Shown in pieces: positions 9,832 to 20,820 of a stretch of DNA of 64,000 nt. The position numbers were made by a program, and so were the translations under genes. The notes below the pieces were generated by a model. The model made no database searches. It was not told the DNA's origin and was given only the letters and a program-made list of their open reading frames with translations. The stretch comes from Phymorhynchus buccinoides. Taxonomy: Eukaryota > Mollusca > Gastropoda > Neogastropoda > Raphitomidae. Positions within the stretch are counted from its first letter, which is position 1. The number at the start of each line of letters is the position of its first letter. The stretch is from contig CM065710.1 in the NCBI GenBank assembly GCA_017654935.2, positions 10,719,962 to 10,783,961 on the forward strand. The letters run 5' to 3'.

Positions 9832-10722
9832 TTTTACGTCCTCTCGGTCTGGAACAGACACATATGGGACATTTGTAAATACAAAGATGGTGGGAACAAT
9901 TCTGGAGGCAATGCCCAGAGGCAGTGCAACACCAGTAAAGTCCTGATTTTTTAGCAATACAGATAGGTGTAGCGGTAATAATAATAATAATAATGGGAAT
10001 TTATATAGCGCTCTTTCTCACATGAGCTCAGTGCGCTTTACATTGATAACAAGAACATTAAAGGCAAACAAATAATTAATCATTAGAAAGTAAAATAAGC
10101 ACGATGCTTGCACGCAACGTTCTCTTACTTCCTTACACACACACACACATACACACACATGCATGCGCACACACAATTAATTATACAAGAGTAAAATAGT
10201 TACAATATGAACATTCTAAGAAGAAACATAGAGACCACATTCACATTCTCAATCAAGTTTGAATACAATACTGCAACTTGAAATAAAATCATACTGCCAT
10301 CGACATGCCAATTACATGACTAATTATAATAGACAAATTTTGCAAAAACAAAAATACCCTTCTACCTCATTTACAAGCATTTAAAGTTTACAAGACGTAG
10401 ACATTCTACATACAAAATACGAATTATAAAATAATTGTAAATACATTTTTTACAAGATTTCTGCAATAAAACGCCCCCCCCCCCCCCCACACACACACAC
10501 CACCCACACACACACAAACACTAATCAATCATAATATGTCCGAAACAAGTGAGTTTTAAGGGCAGAGCGAAAGGCGGAGATAGAGTCAGATGAGCGGACA
10601 TGTTGTGGGAGGGAATTCCATAAGTGAGGTGCTAAATAGTAGAAGGATCGTTCACCAAACGATTTCGTGTGGACCCGAGGAACCTCGGTTAAACCTCATT
10701 GGCTATGGTACCGCCACCTAGA
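9832..10722 (+). mobile_element. SINE-like family E split by a LINE 3' end
   Basis: Family E begins with TTTTACGTCCTCTCGGTCTG and 'GGGACATTTGTAAATACAAA'. It stops at GGTGTAGCGGTAA (9975) and resumes at CCTCGGTTAAACCTCATTGG (10685). Between them, 9977-10680 is a LINE 3' end on the - strand. Its complement reads FGERSFYYLAPHLWNSLPQH and SAFRSALKTH, and the tail ends in GCGCTATATAAATTCCCATT. Confidence 0.8.
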
Positions 10723-10740
10723 GTTTATACAGTTTTTATA

Positions 10741-11222
10741 TACAGTGGAACCTCCCTTATAAGACTCCCTCCCACTTAAGACCTACTTCTTTGAGACATT
10801 GTCTTTCTTTGTATGTACCATGTTTTGCGGACTATAAGGCGATACTTTTTTCCCTAGACTGAGACCCCTGCGCCTTATAATATAGTAAGAAACTACAATA
10901 ACAACATCTGAATTTTGTGTACAAATTGGGGGGTGCGCCTTATAATCAGGTGCGCCTTATAGTCCGTAAAATATGGTATTAAAATTACCTCCCTTATACA
11001 ACTCCCTCCCACTTGAAGACCTTATCCTGGGTAGAGAACAAAATCCATCTGCAGTATTGGGGATTCTTCTGTAACGTATATAAAATAGGGTCTATCCTTG
11101 CTTCCCAAAATTATGACCATAGGGTCTTTGGATAATAGACCCCAATTTGATGCCTTTTAGTGACATAGGTGTTAAAAATCACTGTGGTGCTGAAATGCGA
11201 CTTTGGCGGTGAAAGGGTTAAA
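10741..11222. mobile_element. Nested TA MITEs and a partial family A MITE
   Basis: An outer element (ACAGTGGAACCTCCC..., 10741 to about 11024) holds a 153-bp pogo-like MITE at 10827-10979. Its ends are TACCATGTTTTGCGGACTAT and ATAGTCCGTAAAATATGGTA. The right part joins a left-truncated family A copy (11025-11221) ending GGCGGTGAAAGGGTTAA. Confidence 0.75.
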
Positions 11223-11335
11223 TCGGAGATGCAAGATCCCCCCAACAGCAAGAAAAGGATTGCTTTTTACTTTCAGCGAAAGTCATTTGATTTCTCTTCA
11301 CTTTGATACCAGTTTTATGTTGCTCGTATATGTAG

Positions 11336-11675
11336 TTTTTATCTTCTTGTTGTTGTTGTTGTTGTCGTACCCTGGCTGAAAGACTCCAGGGATCATCCCA
11401 ACAGCCGAAACACAGCACCCTTTGCTCTGCGACAGCACTTGAACACTATGGTGCAAATGCACCAGCTAAGGATAAGAACATTGCATTTTTGATCCCCCGC
11501 CACATGGGAAGCCACACTCCGACTTCAGAGGATTTTGGACTGATGTTATGTTATGCTAGGGGGGTTGCCATGGCTAAAGACAATCCCCGCATAACTATGC
11601 AGAACATAGCATTTTGATGTAGCCTTGGTGTTCTAGCTTATGCCAATTGGTCTGACACAGCTTTGTACCAAGGCG
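11336..11675 (+). repeat. Dispersed repeat H, copy 1
   Basis: A block starting TTGTTGTTGTCGTACCCTGG, with 'GACTCCAGGGATCATCCCAA' and 'GGTCTGACACAGC', recurs at 27463-27775. Boundaries are approximate and the class is unknown. Confidence 0.6.
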
Positions 11676-11998
11676 CTTAGTTTTTATACATTGAGTGTTG
11701 TTTCCCCCAAAGTGAACATTTTAGTTTCAAAATTGAGATCTAATTTCAAATTGCTGTCAAAATTGACTGAGTATCTTGGCCAAGTTCGAAGCTGAAGGTC
11801 ATCGATCAAAGGTCAATGTCACTGGAGCCAATGCGCGTAGTTTTTATACACTGAGTGTTTCCCCCAAACGTGAAAATTTTAATTTCAAAATCGAGATCTA
11901 ATTTCAAATTGCTGTCAAAATTGACCGAGTATCTTGGCCAAGTTCGAAGATGAAGGTCATTGATCAAAGGTCGAGGTCACTGGAGCCGAAAATGCTGC
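11676..11998 (+). repeat. Two-copy tandem repeat, about 150 bp
   Basis: 'CGTAGTTTTTATACACTGAG...GCCAAGTTCGAAG.TGAAGGT...GGTCACTGGAGCC' is present twice, from about 11677 and about 11826. It lies 80 bp before the exon at 12076. Confidence 0.75.
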
Positions 11999-12075
11999 TG
12001 CGCGGCTGCTTGATCTAGCATTCTCAGTTTCATGCCCTAGCTAATTTTCTATGAAAAAATGTTCATCCCCCCCAG

Positions 12076-12315
12076 CCTGACGAAGACTTCAACGACGACT
12101 TCATGTTCCCGATGCCCAACCGCCTCAGCCTGGCCGCGGGCCCGGGCCAAGAGAACGACCATGACCTTGCGCGGGCCGTCGACGACCTGGACATTTCGCA
12201 TGCGCAAAAGAGGCGGCTGGTGAGGTCGTCGTCCGACCCCAGTATCAACACTGGTGACCGCGTGCCCGGGATACCGCCCTACCCCGCCCCTCCCGGGTAC
12301 AGACAGGATCATAAG
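12076..12315 (+). CDS. TJP1: ZO exon: acidic linker after GUK
   Basis: Eighty codons beginning PDEDFNDDFMFPMPNRLSLA, then AVDDLDISHAQKRRLVRSSS, DPSINTG and a Pro-rich end (PGIPPYPAPPGYRQDHK). In ZO proteins an acidic segment of similar character (the U6-like region) follows GUK directly and influences GUK ligand binding. That role is inferred from position. RRLVRSSSDPS is a plausible basophilic-kinase and 14-3-3 type site. The acceptor is TCATCCCCCCCAG ending at 12075 and the donor GTGAGA is at 12316. Both ends are phase 0, so the exon is symmetric. A MITE begins only about 15 bp after the donor. Confidence 0.88.
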
Positions 12316-12330
12316 GTGAGATTTATATAT

Positions 12331-12865
12331 ACCGTAATTTACAGCCCATAAGGCGACAGCGCATAAGGCGCACCCCCTGCTTTTTCCAAAAAATCGTAAT
12401 TTGAACAAAGATAGGGCGCACACACCCGATAAGGCGCAAAGAAACCAAAGCAATCAACAAAAGGAAGAACGAAACGATCAGCGAAAGCAACGTCATTACA
12501 GGGCCAGTGACGGAAGTGGAAGCCCAACAAACAACAATACCATGGAAATCTTCACAAACAAGAAACGGGGTGTGAAAAACATGGAGCACAAAGTCCATCG
12601 ATGAGGGTTGTTTGATCCGATCAGTGCTAGGTCTATTGCTGTGTCCGATTGTGATCACGGAAGAGATACGATCGTGAAGCGAAAGTGCAATGTGAGTGAA
12701 CTGTTGTCGGTTTGTTGTGGAAGCTACCAGAGCATGGTGAGTTGTTCATTTCAACTCTCGACCCCCTTACTTTTTTCTGTTTAGAGTATAGAAAGGGCGC
12801 ATGCACCAGATTGGGCGCAGGGGTCAAAGTTCAGTAAAAACGTTGCGCCTAATAGGCCGTAAATA
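12331..12865. mobile_element. pogo-like MITE, about 535 bp, directly after a donor
   Basis: Ends TACCGTAATTTACAGCCCAT and CCTAATAGGCCGTAAAT. A second, near full-length copy lies at 61808-62326 with cleaner ends (GGCCGTAAATTACGGTA). The element starts 15 bp after the splice donor at 12316. Confidence 0.8.
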
Positions 12866-12876
12866 TTCATTTTATT

Positions 12877-13335
12877 AGCTTGTTAGTATCCTTTTCTATT
12901 TGCATTTTGTGGGTTTAACATTTTTTTTTTTTGGAACACTTTTTAAAATTTATTTTACAAATACAGTGGAACCTCCCTTATAAGACCTCCCATTATAAGA
13001 CTCCCTCCCATATAAGACCTGCTTCTCTGAGACATTGCCCTTCTTTGTGAGTATTAAAATTACCTCCCTTATAAGACCCCCCCCTTATGAGACCTCATTT
13101 TGGATGATGTTTGAAGGTCTTTTGGATGATTTTGATAAGGGAGGTTCCACTGTATTAAAATTACCCCCCCTATAAGACCCCTCCCTTATGAGACCTCATT
13201 TTGGATGATTTTTGAAGGTCTTATAAGGGAGTTTCCACTGTATTAGCTTTTTACTATCCTTTTTTATTTGCATTTTTGTGGGTTTAAATTTTATTTTATT
13301 TTATTGAACACTTTTATTTATTTTACAAATAGCAC
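12877..13335. repeat. Duplicated AT-rich block flanking a double pogo-like MITE
   Basis: 'TTTTTATTTGCATTTTTGTG...TTTATTTTACAAATA' occurs at 12877-12963 and again at 13242-13332. Between them (12964-13241) are two partial tandem copies of the CAGTGGAACCTCCC element. Confidence 0.65.
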
Positions 13336-13439
13336 ACAAACACACTAAATGTCTACTTAGGGCAATAGTAACGGTAATTATTTTTGGTGTTGGTGGTGCA
13401 ATTGTTTTAGAAATTGTGCAAAATTTGAGAGAAATGCTC

Positions 13440-13556
13440 ACTCATGTGCGTGAGCGTGCACACCCACACAAGCGCACGCATGCACGCACGCACACACCGC
13501 ACCACACACACACACCCCCCCCACACACACACACAACCACACCACACCACACCACA

Positions 13557-13620
<64 letters not shown>

Positions 13621-13748
13621 CACACACACATCACACACACACACACCAACCACACCACACCACTCCACACACACACACACACACGCCACACACACACTAC
13701 ACCACACCACACACACACCACACACACACCACACCACACCACACCACA

Positions 13749-13781
<33 letters not shown>

Positions 13782-13799
13782 ACACACACACACACCACA

Positions 13800-13838
<39 letters not shown>

Positions 13839-13872
13839 ACACCACACCACACACACACCACACCACACCACA

Positions 13873-13907
<35 letters not shown>

Positions 13908-14022
13908 ACACACACACCACACACCACACACACCACACCACACACCACACCACACCACACACCACACACACACACACCACACACACACACACACACCACA
14001 CACACACACACACCACACCACA

Positions 14023-14092
<70 letters not shown>

Positions 14093-14098
14093 CACACA
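13440..14098. repeat. Large (CA)n / CACACC compound satellite
   Basis: About 600 bp of CA dinucleotides with regular ACCACACC interruptions. Long open frames here read Thr-His or Cys-Val repeats on both strands and are not genes. Confidence 0.97.
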
Positions 14099-14189
14099 AA
14101 TAGACTAACTGACAGACAGACAGGAAAAAAGCATCAGAACAGTGATAAATGATTATTGAGATTATAAAAAAAGATAATACAGATAGGAT

Positions 14190-14640
14190 TCTTCTTTTTC
14201 TTCTTCTTCTTCTGCATTCCCAGGCCATATGGCCATAATGGGTAAGGTACGAATGTGTCCGGTTTTCAGTTTTCACTGGTCTCCCCGCTGCTTACAGCCG
14301 ACATTCCGATTTTGGAGGAGCACAAGGAAGAAAAATTATTTGAAAGATTTTGTTTTTGGGAAAAAGGCAGGAGAATGGGCCAATAAGTCAGAAAGATGGT
14401 AGATGACAGAAAGCAAAGGAAAAAGGCAGAGTCAAAGAGAGTGGCAGATTAGAGGAAGTCACAAGAACAGAACTTCCAGAAGGTGGGGGAACTAGTTTTA
14501 CGAAAACCTCCCCCAGTATCCCCAGGGAACAAAGATAGGATAAAATTTCAAACAGTGAAGGTTACAGGGCATACTGTATGTATGTATGTATGTATGTATG
14601 TTGGAGCCTTTTACCAATATACAGGAAGAGACATTCCATT
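14190..14640 (+). mobile_element. SINE-like repeat G, forward copy, and TGTA repeat
   Basis: Starts with (TTC)n and GGCCATATGGCCATAATGGG. It holds both blocks also seen at 1606-1925 and 60238-60846. A (TGTA)n tract follows at 14575-14601. Confidence 0.6.
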
Positions 14641-14915
14641 TGTGGAACAATCTTCTTGTTGAGGGGAGAGTAGTTCCACCTTGGTAGGCTAAGACCCCAT
14701 CCAGTGCCGAGCTGATGAGACTCCCTAGAGTCGAAACAGCTGTCCTCGGCTGGGTTCTGCCATTGCCTCCCTAATAAGGAGGAGAAACTAAGCTAGCACT
14801 CTTTATGTTTTTTAGAACATAGATCAAGATGCCAAGTTAACATATAACTGGTTTTTGGTTTTAATGTTCGTTTCAAAGACATAGGGACAAAAAAGTTTTC
14901 AACAATTTTCCTATG

Positions 14916-15463
14916 TACAGTGGAATCCGCTTTATTGGCCACTTTTGGGACAAGGCAAAATGTGGCCGATAAAGCGAATCGGCCGATAAAACAAACATCG
15001 AGATACTGTATGACGCAATTATGCAAGTCAAAAGCTATTACGTCAAATTGAAATGAATAAAATCTGTCAAGTTCATACAGTACAGTGTATATGTTCTGTA
15101 TGTGAACACTTTATTAATCCTACAACTTGACAGAAGCACGAGTAAAAGACAATGATTTTGTTTTCTTGAGTGATTTTAACGCCATGCAGGGTCTTTCAAT
15201 TGACAACAGCTCACCTTCCAACTTCACACTCAACCATGTAAACGTCAAAAGCGTGTTGTCAGTTTGTCTGCCTCTGTTGTTCTCCCTCTCAAAAAGGGGT
15301 AAAGAGGTAAAATTTGAGAGAAAAAGTGGCCAATAAAGCGAAATTGAAGATTTCAGCTTTGGCCGTAAAAATGAACAAAATAACACATGCTTAAGAAAAA
15401 ATTTTTCCGTATTTTAGGAAATTGGCCGATTATCCGAAGGCCAATAAAGCGGATTCCACTGTA
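14916..15463. mobile_element. pogo/Tigger-like MITE, 544 bp, intact ends
   Basis: CAGTGGAATCCGCTTTATTG at the left and CAATAAAGCGGATTCCACTG at the right, flanked by TA (14916-14917, 15462-15463). No transposase reading frame. Confidence 0.88.
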
Positions 15464-15479
15464 TGTATGTATGTATCAT

Positions 15480-15640
15480 ATGCCAGTCAGTCGTTTCTGA
15501 TTGTCACAGCCAGATAGCAGAGGGGACAGCTGCTATTCGGTGGGAAGGGCTAAAATTTGTATATTGTGGAGAAGTCTTGCCCAGGGTACATCCCCACTCG
15601 TGGCCGAAGGGATCATTTGAGACGGGCATACAACACACAG
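15480..15640 (+). repeat. Dispersed repeat I, copy 1
   Basis: 'TATGCCAGTCAGTCG...CTTGCCCAGGGTACATCCCC' also occurs at 19868-20040. Class unknown. Confidence 0.6.
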
Positions 15641-15711
15641 CTTTTATTCAGCTCTCCGTCTCTTACAATGCCTGTCATTTTTCCCCCCCACCGCTGTTTT
15701 TCGGTTTTCAG

Positions 15712-15778
15712 ATGTCACCTTACGACAAAGGGAGAGAAGAATGGGACGACTATCGACACCCACCACATCCGCGAGACG
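15712..15778 (+). CDS. TJP1: ZO exon: short linker exon
   Basis: Encodes MSPYDKGREEWDDYRHPPHP and RD, and one base starts the next Gly codon. The acceptor is TTCGGTTTTCAG ending at 15711, after a run of C. The donor GTAAAT at 15779 is followed at once by a 34-base T run, which is unusual next to a 5' splice site. I do not recognise a domain. The exon is accepted because phase in (0) and out (1) fit both neighbours and the splice sites are good. Confidence 0.82.
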
Positions 15779-15782
15779 GTAA

Positions 15783-15788
<6 letters not shown>

Positions 15789-15823
<35 letters not shown>

Positions 15824-16392
15824 CTCTCTCAGGAGAATGGACCGATAACGCAGCGCAGGAAAATAGTAGACGACTGTAAAAAAAATGAAAAGGCAGAGTC
15901 AAAGAGATTACAGACCTGTTTCCCTACGGATTTGTCCGTAATTATTACGTTTTGAGACCTCCGATTAGGCTATTACGGTCAGCAACAAAAAAATCTGCAT
16001 TTCCGCTGAATGAGTGCGAAAAAAAAGAAGAAGAAATCGAAAGAAGGCATGGCGTTTGAGCCGTACTCGCTACTGTGTCGTCTGCTATCAAAGGTATCAC
16101 TTCGAGTGATATCCCTTGAATGAATACTTCCGGTTTATTTCTCCATGCCGCCATTTTTCTAGGTACGAAATGCAATCTGAAGGCATGCCGGAAAAAAACA
16201 CCCACTTGCCCCCCCCCCCCCCCACCCCCCAACCCCAACCCTACTGATTTCAGAGCTTAGGATTACTGACAGTGAAGATTTTGGGTAAACAGGTCTGAGA
16301 TTGATAGAGGAAGCTGCTAGTAGCACAGAACTTCCAGAAGGTGGTGGAACTGTTTGTACTGAAGGATTTCCCTGGTATCACAACAGGGATGT
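15789..16392 (+). mobile_element. Poly-T, then repeat G split by a CAGACCTG element
   Basis: T34 at 15789-15822. Repeat G (15831-16392) is broken at AGATTA by an element at 15911-16297 with ends CAGACCTGTTTCCC and GGGTAAACAGGTCTG. AGATT[A/G] is on both sides. The inner element has a C run at 16210-16233. Confidence 0.78.
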
Positions 16393-16439
16393 TCAAAATA
16401 AAATTTTACAAATAATTTTTTAAAATTGTTTTAATTCAG

Positions 16440-16661
16440 GCGACTGGCAGATGCATCCGGACGATCGTTACTACCCCCACCACTCTCACCCACCCCTTCC
16501 CGAGTCCTGGTCCCCCCACTATCCCCCTCCCCCCCAGGGTTCCTCCCTGCCCCCTCCCCCCCACCCCCATCATCCCGGTCACCCGTATGGGGGCGGGGGG
16601 CAAATGAGTCGCTCCAACCTCGACGTGTACGCAACAGTTAGAAAGAGAATGCCTCCGGAAA
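16440..16661 (+). CDS. TJP1: ZO exon: Pro/His-rich linker
   Basis: Begins DWQMHPDDRYYPHHSHPPLP and continues through a Pro/His-rich stretch (PPPPQGSSLPPPPHPHHPGHP). It ends SRSNLDVYATVRKRMPPE. The Pro runs could bind SH3 or EVH1 domains, which is inference. NLDVYATVRKR resembles a Tyr-based adaptor site but is not diagnostic. The acceptor is TTTTAATTCAG ending at 16439 and the donor GTGAGT is at 16662, followed by (GA)n. Phase 1 in, phase 1 out. The antisense frame is a shadow. Confidence 0.86.
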
Positions 16662-16705
16662 GTGAGTAGGGGAGGGGGAGAGAGAGAGAGAGAGTATGAG
16701 AACAC

Positions 16706-17102
16706 TTAACTCATTCGCATCGCAATGATTTTGAATTATTTTTTTAAAAATCACAAATCACTCCAGCCATGCACACAATCAAAACAAACATAAACAAAAG
16801 GAGAAATGAAAGAAGATTACAGGTTTTTTACTTCAGGTTTAGACGTAGGGAAGTGGTAGATCAGACTATTTTATATATAGACTTTATATAGAAAAACTCT
16901 CTACACCGATTGGTTTTCCCACAACAAACCACTACAAAAGCAAAGTCAGAGGCAAAATTGTGGTCTAAGGGAGTGAAGCGAGTTTAGAAGTGACCAAGGT
17001 ATGGTGTGCACACAGATTTACTTCCCTTGAAGCAAATGCATCAAATTGACAGCTATCTATTAATTCCGGACATATATGGCCGGAACGACTTGAATGAGTT
17101 AA
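16706..17102. mobile_element. TTAA MITE family D, intact copy
   Basis: TTAACTCATTCGCATCGCAA to ACTTGAATGAGTTAA, 397 bp with both TTAA. It has 'ATTATTTTTTTAAAAATCAC' where the copy at 8500-9732 carries its insertion. It spans most of the intron between 16661 and 17147. Confidence 0.85.
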
Positions 17103-17146
17103 ACCCAACTTTCAGTTCAAATTCTCGTGTGTGTGTGCGTGTGTAG

Positions 17147-17256
17147 GTGACTATGAGGACTATGGTGGTCCCCATGGCGACAGACTTATGACCCCTGATG
17201 ACCCCTACTCAAGGTCAGGGCCAAGGTCACCGCACGACGCTCCTGTGTCACCTGGG
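17147..17256 (+). CDS. TJP1: ZO exon: linker
   Basis: Encodes (S)DYEDYGGPHGDRLMTPDDPY and SRSGPRSPHDAPVSPG. It is disordered, with SP and TP dipeptides typical of proline-directed phosphorylation. The acceptor is an unusual GT-rich tract, TGTGTGCGTGTGTAG, ending at 17146. The donor GTGAGC at 17257 is followed by (GA)n. Phase in 1, phase out 0. The Ser codon split with the preceding exon (A|GT) restores frame. Confidence 0.84.
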
Positions 17257-17460
17257 GTGAGCAGGGAGAGAGAGAATGAGAGAGAGAGAGAAAGAGGGAG
17301 AGAAAAATGGAGACAGAGAGAGAAGGGGGGGGGGGGGGGGGGGGGGGGGAGAGACATTCTCTTCTTCTTCCAGCTTTCGTTTCACTTCTGTTTCAATTTT
17401 CAAATGTTAAAAATGTCAAAAACACATCGGCTCTACACGAGCCTCAGATAATACTCCCAA
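17257..17460. repeat. (GA)n and G-run microsatellite after a donor
   Basis: GA-rich tract from 17263 and a G run at about 17325-17350. No gene is supported. Confidence 0.9.
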
Positions 17461-17470
17461 TATATTTTCA

Positions 17471-17717
17471 TTAACCCTTTCACCGCCAGCCATCTTTGAG
17501 CCAAAAATGTCCATTTAACTTACTTGGCTACAGAAAATATGTTGTCTGCAATATTGTGGGATTTCTCTGCGACACATTTAGAATGGGGTCAATCCTTACT
17601 GCCCAAATGTAGGAACGCAATGTCATTGAATAACAGACCCTGATTTCAAGGGTTATAATGACATGGGTGCTAAATCATTGTGGTGCAAAAATGCGACATT
17701 GGCGGTGAAAGGGTTAA
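17471..17717. mobile_element. TTAA MITE family A, copy 7
   Basis: TTAACCCTTTCACCGCCAGC to GGCGGTGAAAGGGTTAA with TTAA on both sides. More diverged inside than copies 1 and 2. Confidence 0.85.
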
Positions 17718-19008
17718 CAGTGATAGTAATGAGGAAACTAATGATTCCGATTTTAATGCAAGTAACCGCGATTTCAAAGCGAAAAAATAAACTCGGATCA
17801 ATCAGTAATGTTGTCAAAACCTGAATCATTGACGTTGTTGAGTTTGGTTGCGCTTCTTATTTTGTTATAATTATTTTCTCTAGGCAATCCCAGGCCCGTA
17901 CTGACGCTTGTGTAAGGCAGTGATGTCTTGAAGGGGACCAGGGACCCCCATTTGGGGGTCTATGAAGCACTAAAATTCTAAAGGACCCTCTAAAAGAATG
18001 TGCAGGGGGTCCCAGGGATGCACTAGAAAAATTCTTATTAGCATTCGCTATGCCACTGGGACCCTCTATCCCGCCTCTAGGACCCTCTATACTGTAAGTG
18101 AGCGAGTCCCTGGGACCCCTTGTTTTGCGGGACGATTGGGAGCCCTGGGGGACTCACAATGCCAAGCACTACATAGCGTATAAATGACTTTGGTTGGCGT
18201 TTGAAAAGCCATGGAGCCACAAGTACCAGAAGAAAGTGGTCTGAAGCCTTTGTGGAGTTGTAAGTTTTCCCCACTTCATACAACGCTTTTTCTGGTATGC
18301 AAGGATTTCCTGTTTTTGAATTTTACCAGAAAAGGGAGTTCCTTTTTTTTGTAAATTTGTCAAACAAGATCTTTGTGTGTCTGTTGTATTTTTCAAACAC
18401 TTTAAAATAAGCATTTTTGACAGTGCATGGGATAAACAGACAAATTTGGCATAAACTGCGATTTTAATTTTTCATGGTGGAGCAAACATTCCTTGTTAAT
18501 ACAGTAAAAACTGAATTGTGTTATCTTGTCTAGCTTTTATTTTACAATGATTTGAAGTTTGGCATTCGAAATAGATCATTTGCAGAAATCGGGCACAGAA
18601 GATACAATTTTGCCTCTTTGTTTCTATTGACTTGATTCAGAAAACGATCAAATAAACAAAGAAATAATTCAAAACTGTCTTTCATGTTGTGGATACCGGT
18701 AGAACACGTAAACATAGAAATAAATATGCCCTAAATAGAAATTTGATATTTTTGGGGGTTGTTGACTATTTTGGACTTTTGCTTTAAAAAAACCATTCTG
18801 AGCGACTTATGTAGGTTTTTCCTATGCACCATGACATTTGTATAAATTGTGGGGAAAAAACAAACTAAAATACCTTCATAAGTCAATTTTTGCTTCAGCT
18901 GCAGGGGGACATTACCCCTGGACCCCGGCCTTTCAGGTTTTTTTCATTTTGTGTAGTTGCACTCATGAGGGGTTTAAAATAAAATATAAAAAAACCTCTT
19001 TTTTTCAG
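17718..19008 (+). repeat. Intron with CCCTGGGACC-rich block and repeat K (empty site)
   Basis: 17920-18165 holds several variants of 'GGGACCCTCTA/GGGACCCC'. Repeat K lies at 18282-18970, with about 400 bp not present at 3517-4028, and has the single TTAA at 18402-18405. The K copy ends just before the acceptor at 19008. Confidence 0.7.
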
Positions 19009-19283
19009 AACTACAACGACGGCTCGTCCAATGACAACGACTCTTACAGCCGCTACGTCTCCAGCCCGGCCAATAAGCACGACGATTCCAAGCTGCGCGA
19101 CAAGTTCTCCTCCCTTCAGCTCAGCGCGGGGGGAGGAGGTGGAGGCGGTGGGGGTGGGGGTGGGGGAGGGGGGTCGACGGCGGCGGTGCATGACCCGTAC
19201 CGCTTCACGCGCAGTACCGCAAACCCCGTGTCCAATGCTAACATCGACCGGGCCAAGCTGTCCCACCTGACGGCACGTTATAG
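19009..19283 (+). CDS. TJP1: ZO exon: Ser/Gly-rich linker with poly-Gly
   Basis: Begins NYNDGSSNDNDSYSRYVSSP, then DDSKLRDKFSSLQLS. A run of about 14 Gly encoded by mixed GGN codons follows, and the exon ends DPYRFTRSTANPVSNANIDR and AKLSHLTARY. The acceptor CTTTTTTTCAG ends at 19008 and the donor GTGAGG at 19284 runs into a G tract. Phase 0 in, phase 2 out, with AG starting an Arg codon. The last ~38 bases with the donor recur in degenerate form between 19836 and 20820. Confidence 0.87.
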
Positions 19284-19450
19284 GTGAGGGGGGGGGGGGG
19301 GGAATGAATTGATGTTAGTGGGGAGAGAGAGGCTGTCATACAGAGGGAGAGAGAGAGAGAGAGAAATGAAACAAATTTTTATTTATACAGGGTAATGAGA
19401 TAAGCATTGCTTTTTTTACACTCAGCCCTCTCTCAGAGAGAGAGAGACAG

Positions 19451-19679
19451 TATTATTAGTATTAGGTACTTTATAGTCACAGAGGCGTCTCTGTGAAATT
19501 CGGGTTGCTCCCACCTGGAGAGCGCGTCGCAGCCAGAGGCCTTTTTTTTTTTCTTTTTTTTTTTTTGGCATGCGATTTTTGTCACTGATGAGGGGGGAGG
19601 GGGGGTAATTTTTTTTTTACCAAATGACAACTTTTTCGTTGCCACTGGGTTTAACGTATGCTAAGTGCATGGGCACATG

Positions 19680-19710
<31 letters not shown>

Positions 19711-19835
19711 TCCACGTTCAGACCGTTAAGGCCTTAGTGCAGAATGAGAGGAAAAAATCCCCCTGTACCCAGGTTCGAACTCGGGTTTACTTGACACGAA
19801 GCGAACGCGCTACCACTGTGCCACTCTACACCTTT
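19451..19835 (-). mobile_element. tRNA-derived SINE, - strand
   Basis: The complement begins GAGTGGCACAGTGGTAGCGC and has a B box GAGTTCGAACC, then a core with CTCATTCTGCAC. The tail includes 'GGTGGGAGCAACCCGAATTT' and CACAGAGACGCCTCTGTGAC. Other copies: 31676-32032 (+), 43903-44297 (-), 59126-59468 (-), 62920-63287 (-). Confidence 0.85.
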
Positions 19836-20289
19836 AGAGCAAAGTTGTCTCATTTGAATGCCAGATATGAATGCCAGTCAGTTGGTTTCCGACCAGTTCT
19901 GCCAGGTAGCAGCGGGGGCAGATGCTATTCCGGCAGGCTGGGCTAGAATTTGTTGATAGTGGAGATGCCTTGCCCAGGGTACATCCCCACTCTCTCGGCC
20001 AAAGGGATTTCAGGACTGCTGGCATTGGGGAAGGTCCCCAAAGGCCAACCCATCCCAGGCTGCAGCACCAGAGCCGGTGCCAAGGCCCCCCCTCGTTTGA
20101 GAGTCATAGTCTTCCACTAGAGACTAAGCTGTAGCATGATTTTCCATTACTGTAGAAAATCATCTATTGTACAGCTCTCATGTTACTGTTGGCCCCTACT
20201 ACAGGCTAATGTTAACCAATGATTAAAAAAAAAAGACATTTGAGCAAAGGGAAAACTGCCAGATATAGATGAGGGAGAATAGACTGGGG

Positions 20290-20353
<64 letters not shown>

Positions 20354-20820
20354 GAGAGAAAGAGAGAGAGAGACTGAGCGAAGTTGTCCCATTTGACTGC
20401 CAGATGTAGGTTAGGGTACTGGGAGAATAGTCTGTTTTAGAGAGAGACAGACAGACAGAGAGAGAAACAGACAGACAGAGAGAGAAAGAGAGAGACTGAG
20501 TGAAGTTGTCCCATTTGATTGCTAGATATATGTGAGGGAGAATAGACAGTTTTAGAGATAGAGACTGGGCGAAGTTGTCCTATTTGACTGATAGATATAG
20601 GTGAAGGTGAGAGAGAATAGACTGTTTTAGAGAGAGACAGAGAGAGACAGACAGAGAGAGAGATTGGGTGAAGTTGTCCCATTTGACTGCCAGATATAGG
20701 TGAGGGAGAATAGACTGTTTTAGAGATACAGAGAGAGAGAGACAGATAGAGTGACAGACAGAGAGAGAGAGAGAAAGAGACTGGGCGAAGTTGTCTCATT
20801 TGATTACCAGATGTAAATGA
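19836..20820 (+). repeat. Degenerate copies of the 3' end of exon 19009-19283, with repeat I
   Basis: 'GGGCGAAGTTGTCCCATTTG.CTGCCAGATATAG|GTGAGGG' recurs near 19836, 20239, 20375, 20498, 20565, 20665 and 20780. It matches the exon end 'GGGCCAAGCTGTCCCACCTG...TTATAG|GTGAGG'. The copy at 19836 still reads RAKLSHLNARY against AKLSHLTARY in the exon. AG|GTGA is kept near 20601 and 20700. GA-rich spacers lie between. Confidence 0.8.

Noticed and set aside
13416..14276. Several 130-230-codon open frames of Thr-His or Cys-Val repeats
   Set aside because: Pure CA/GT satellite read in several frames of both strands. The same holds for frames at 21548-22467, 23194-23779, 52506-53312 and 57744-58763.
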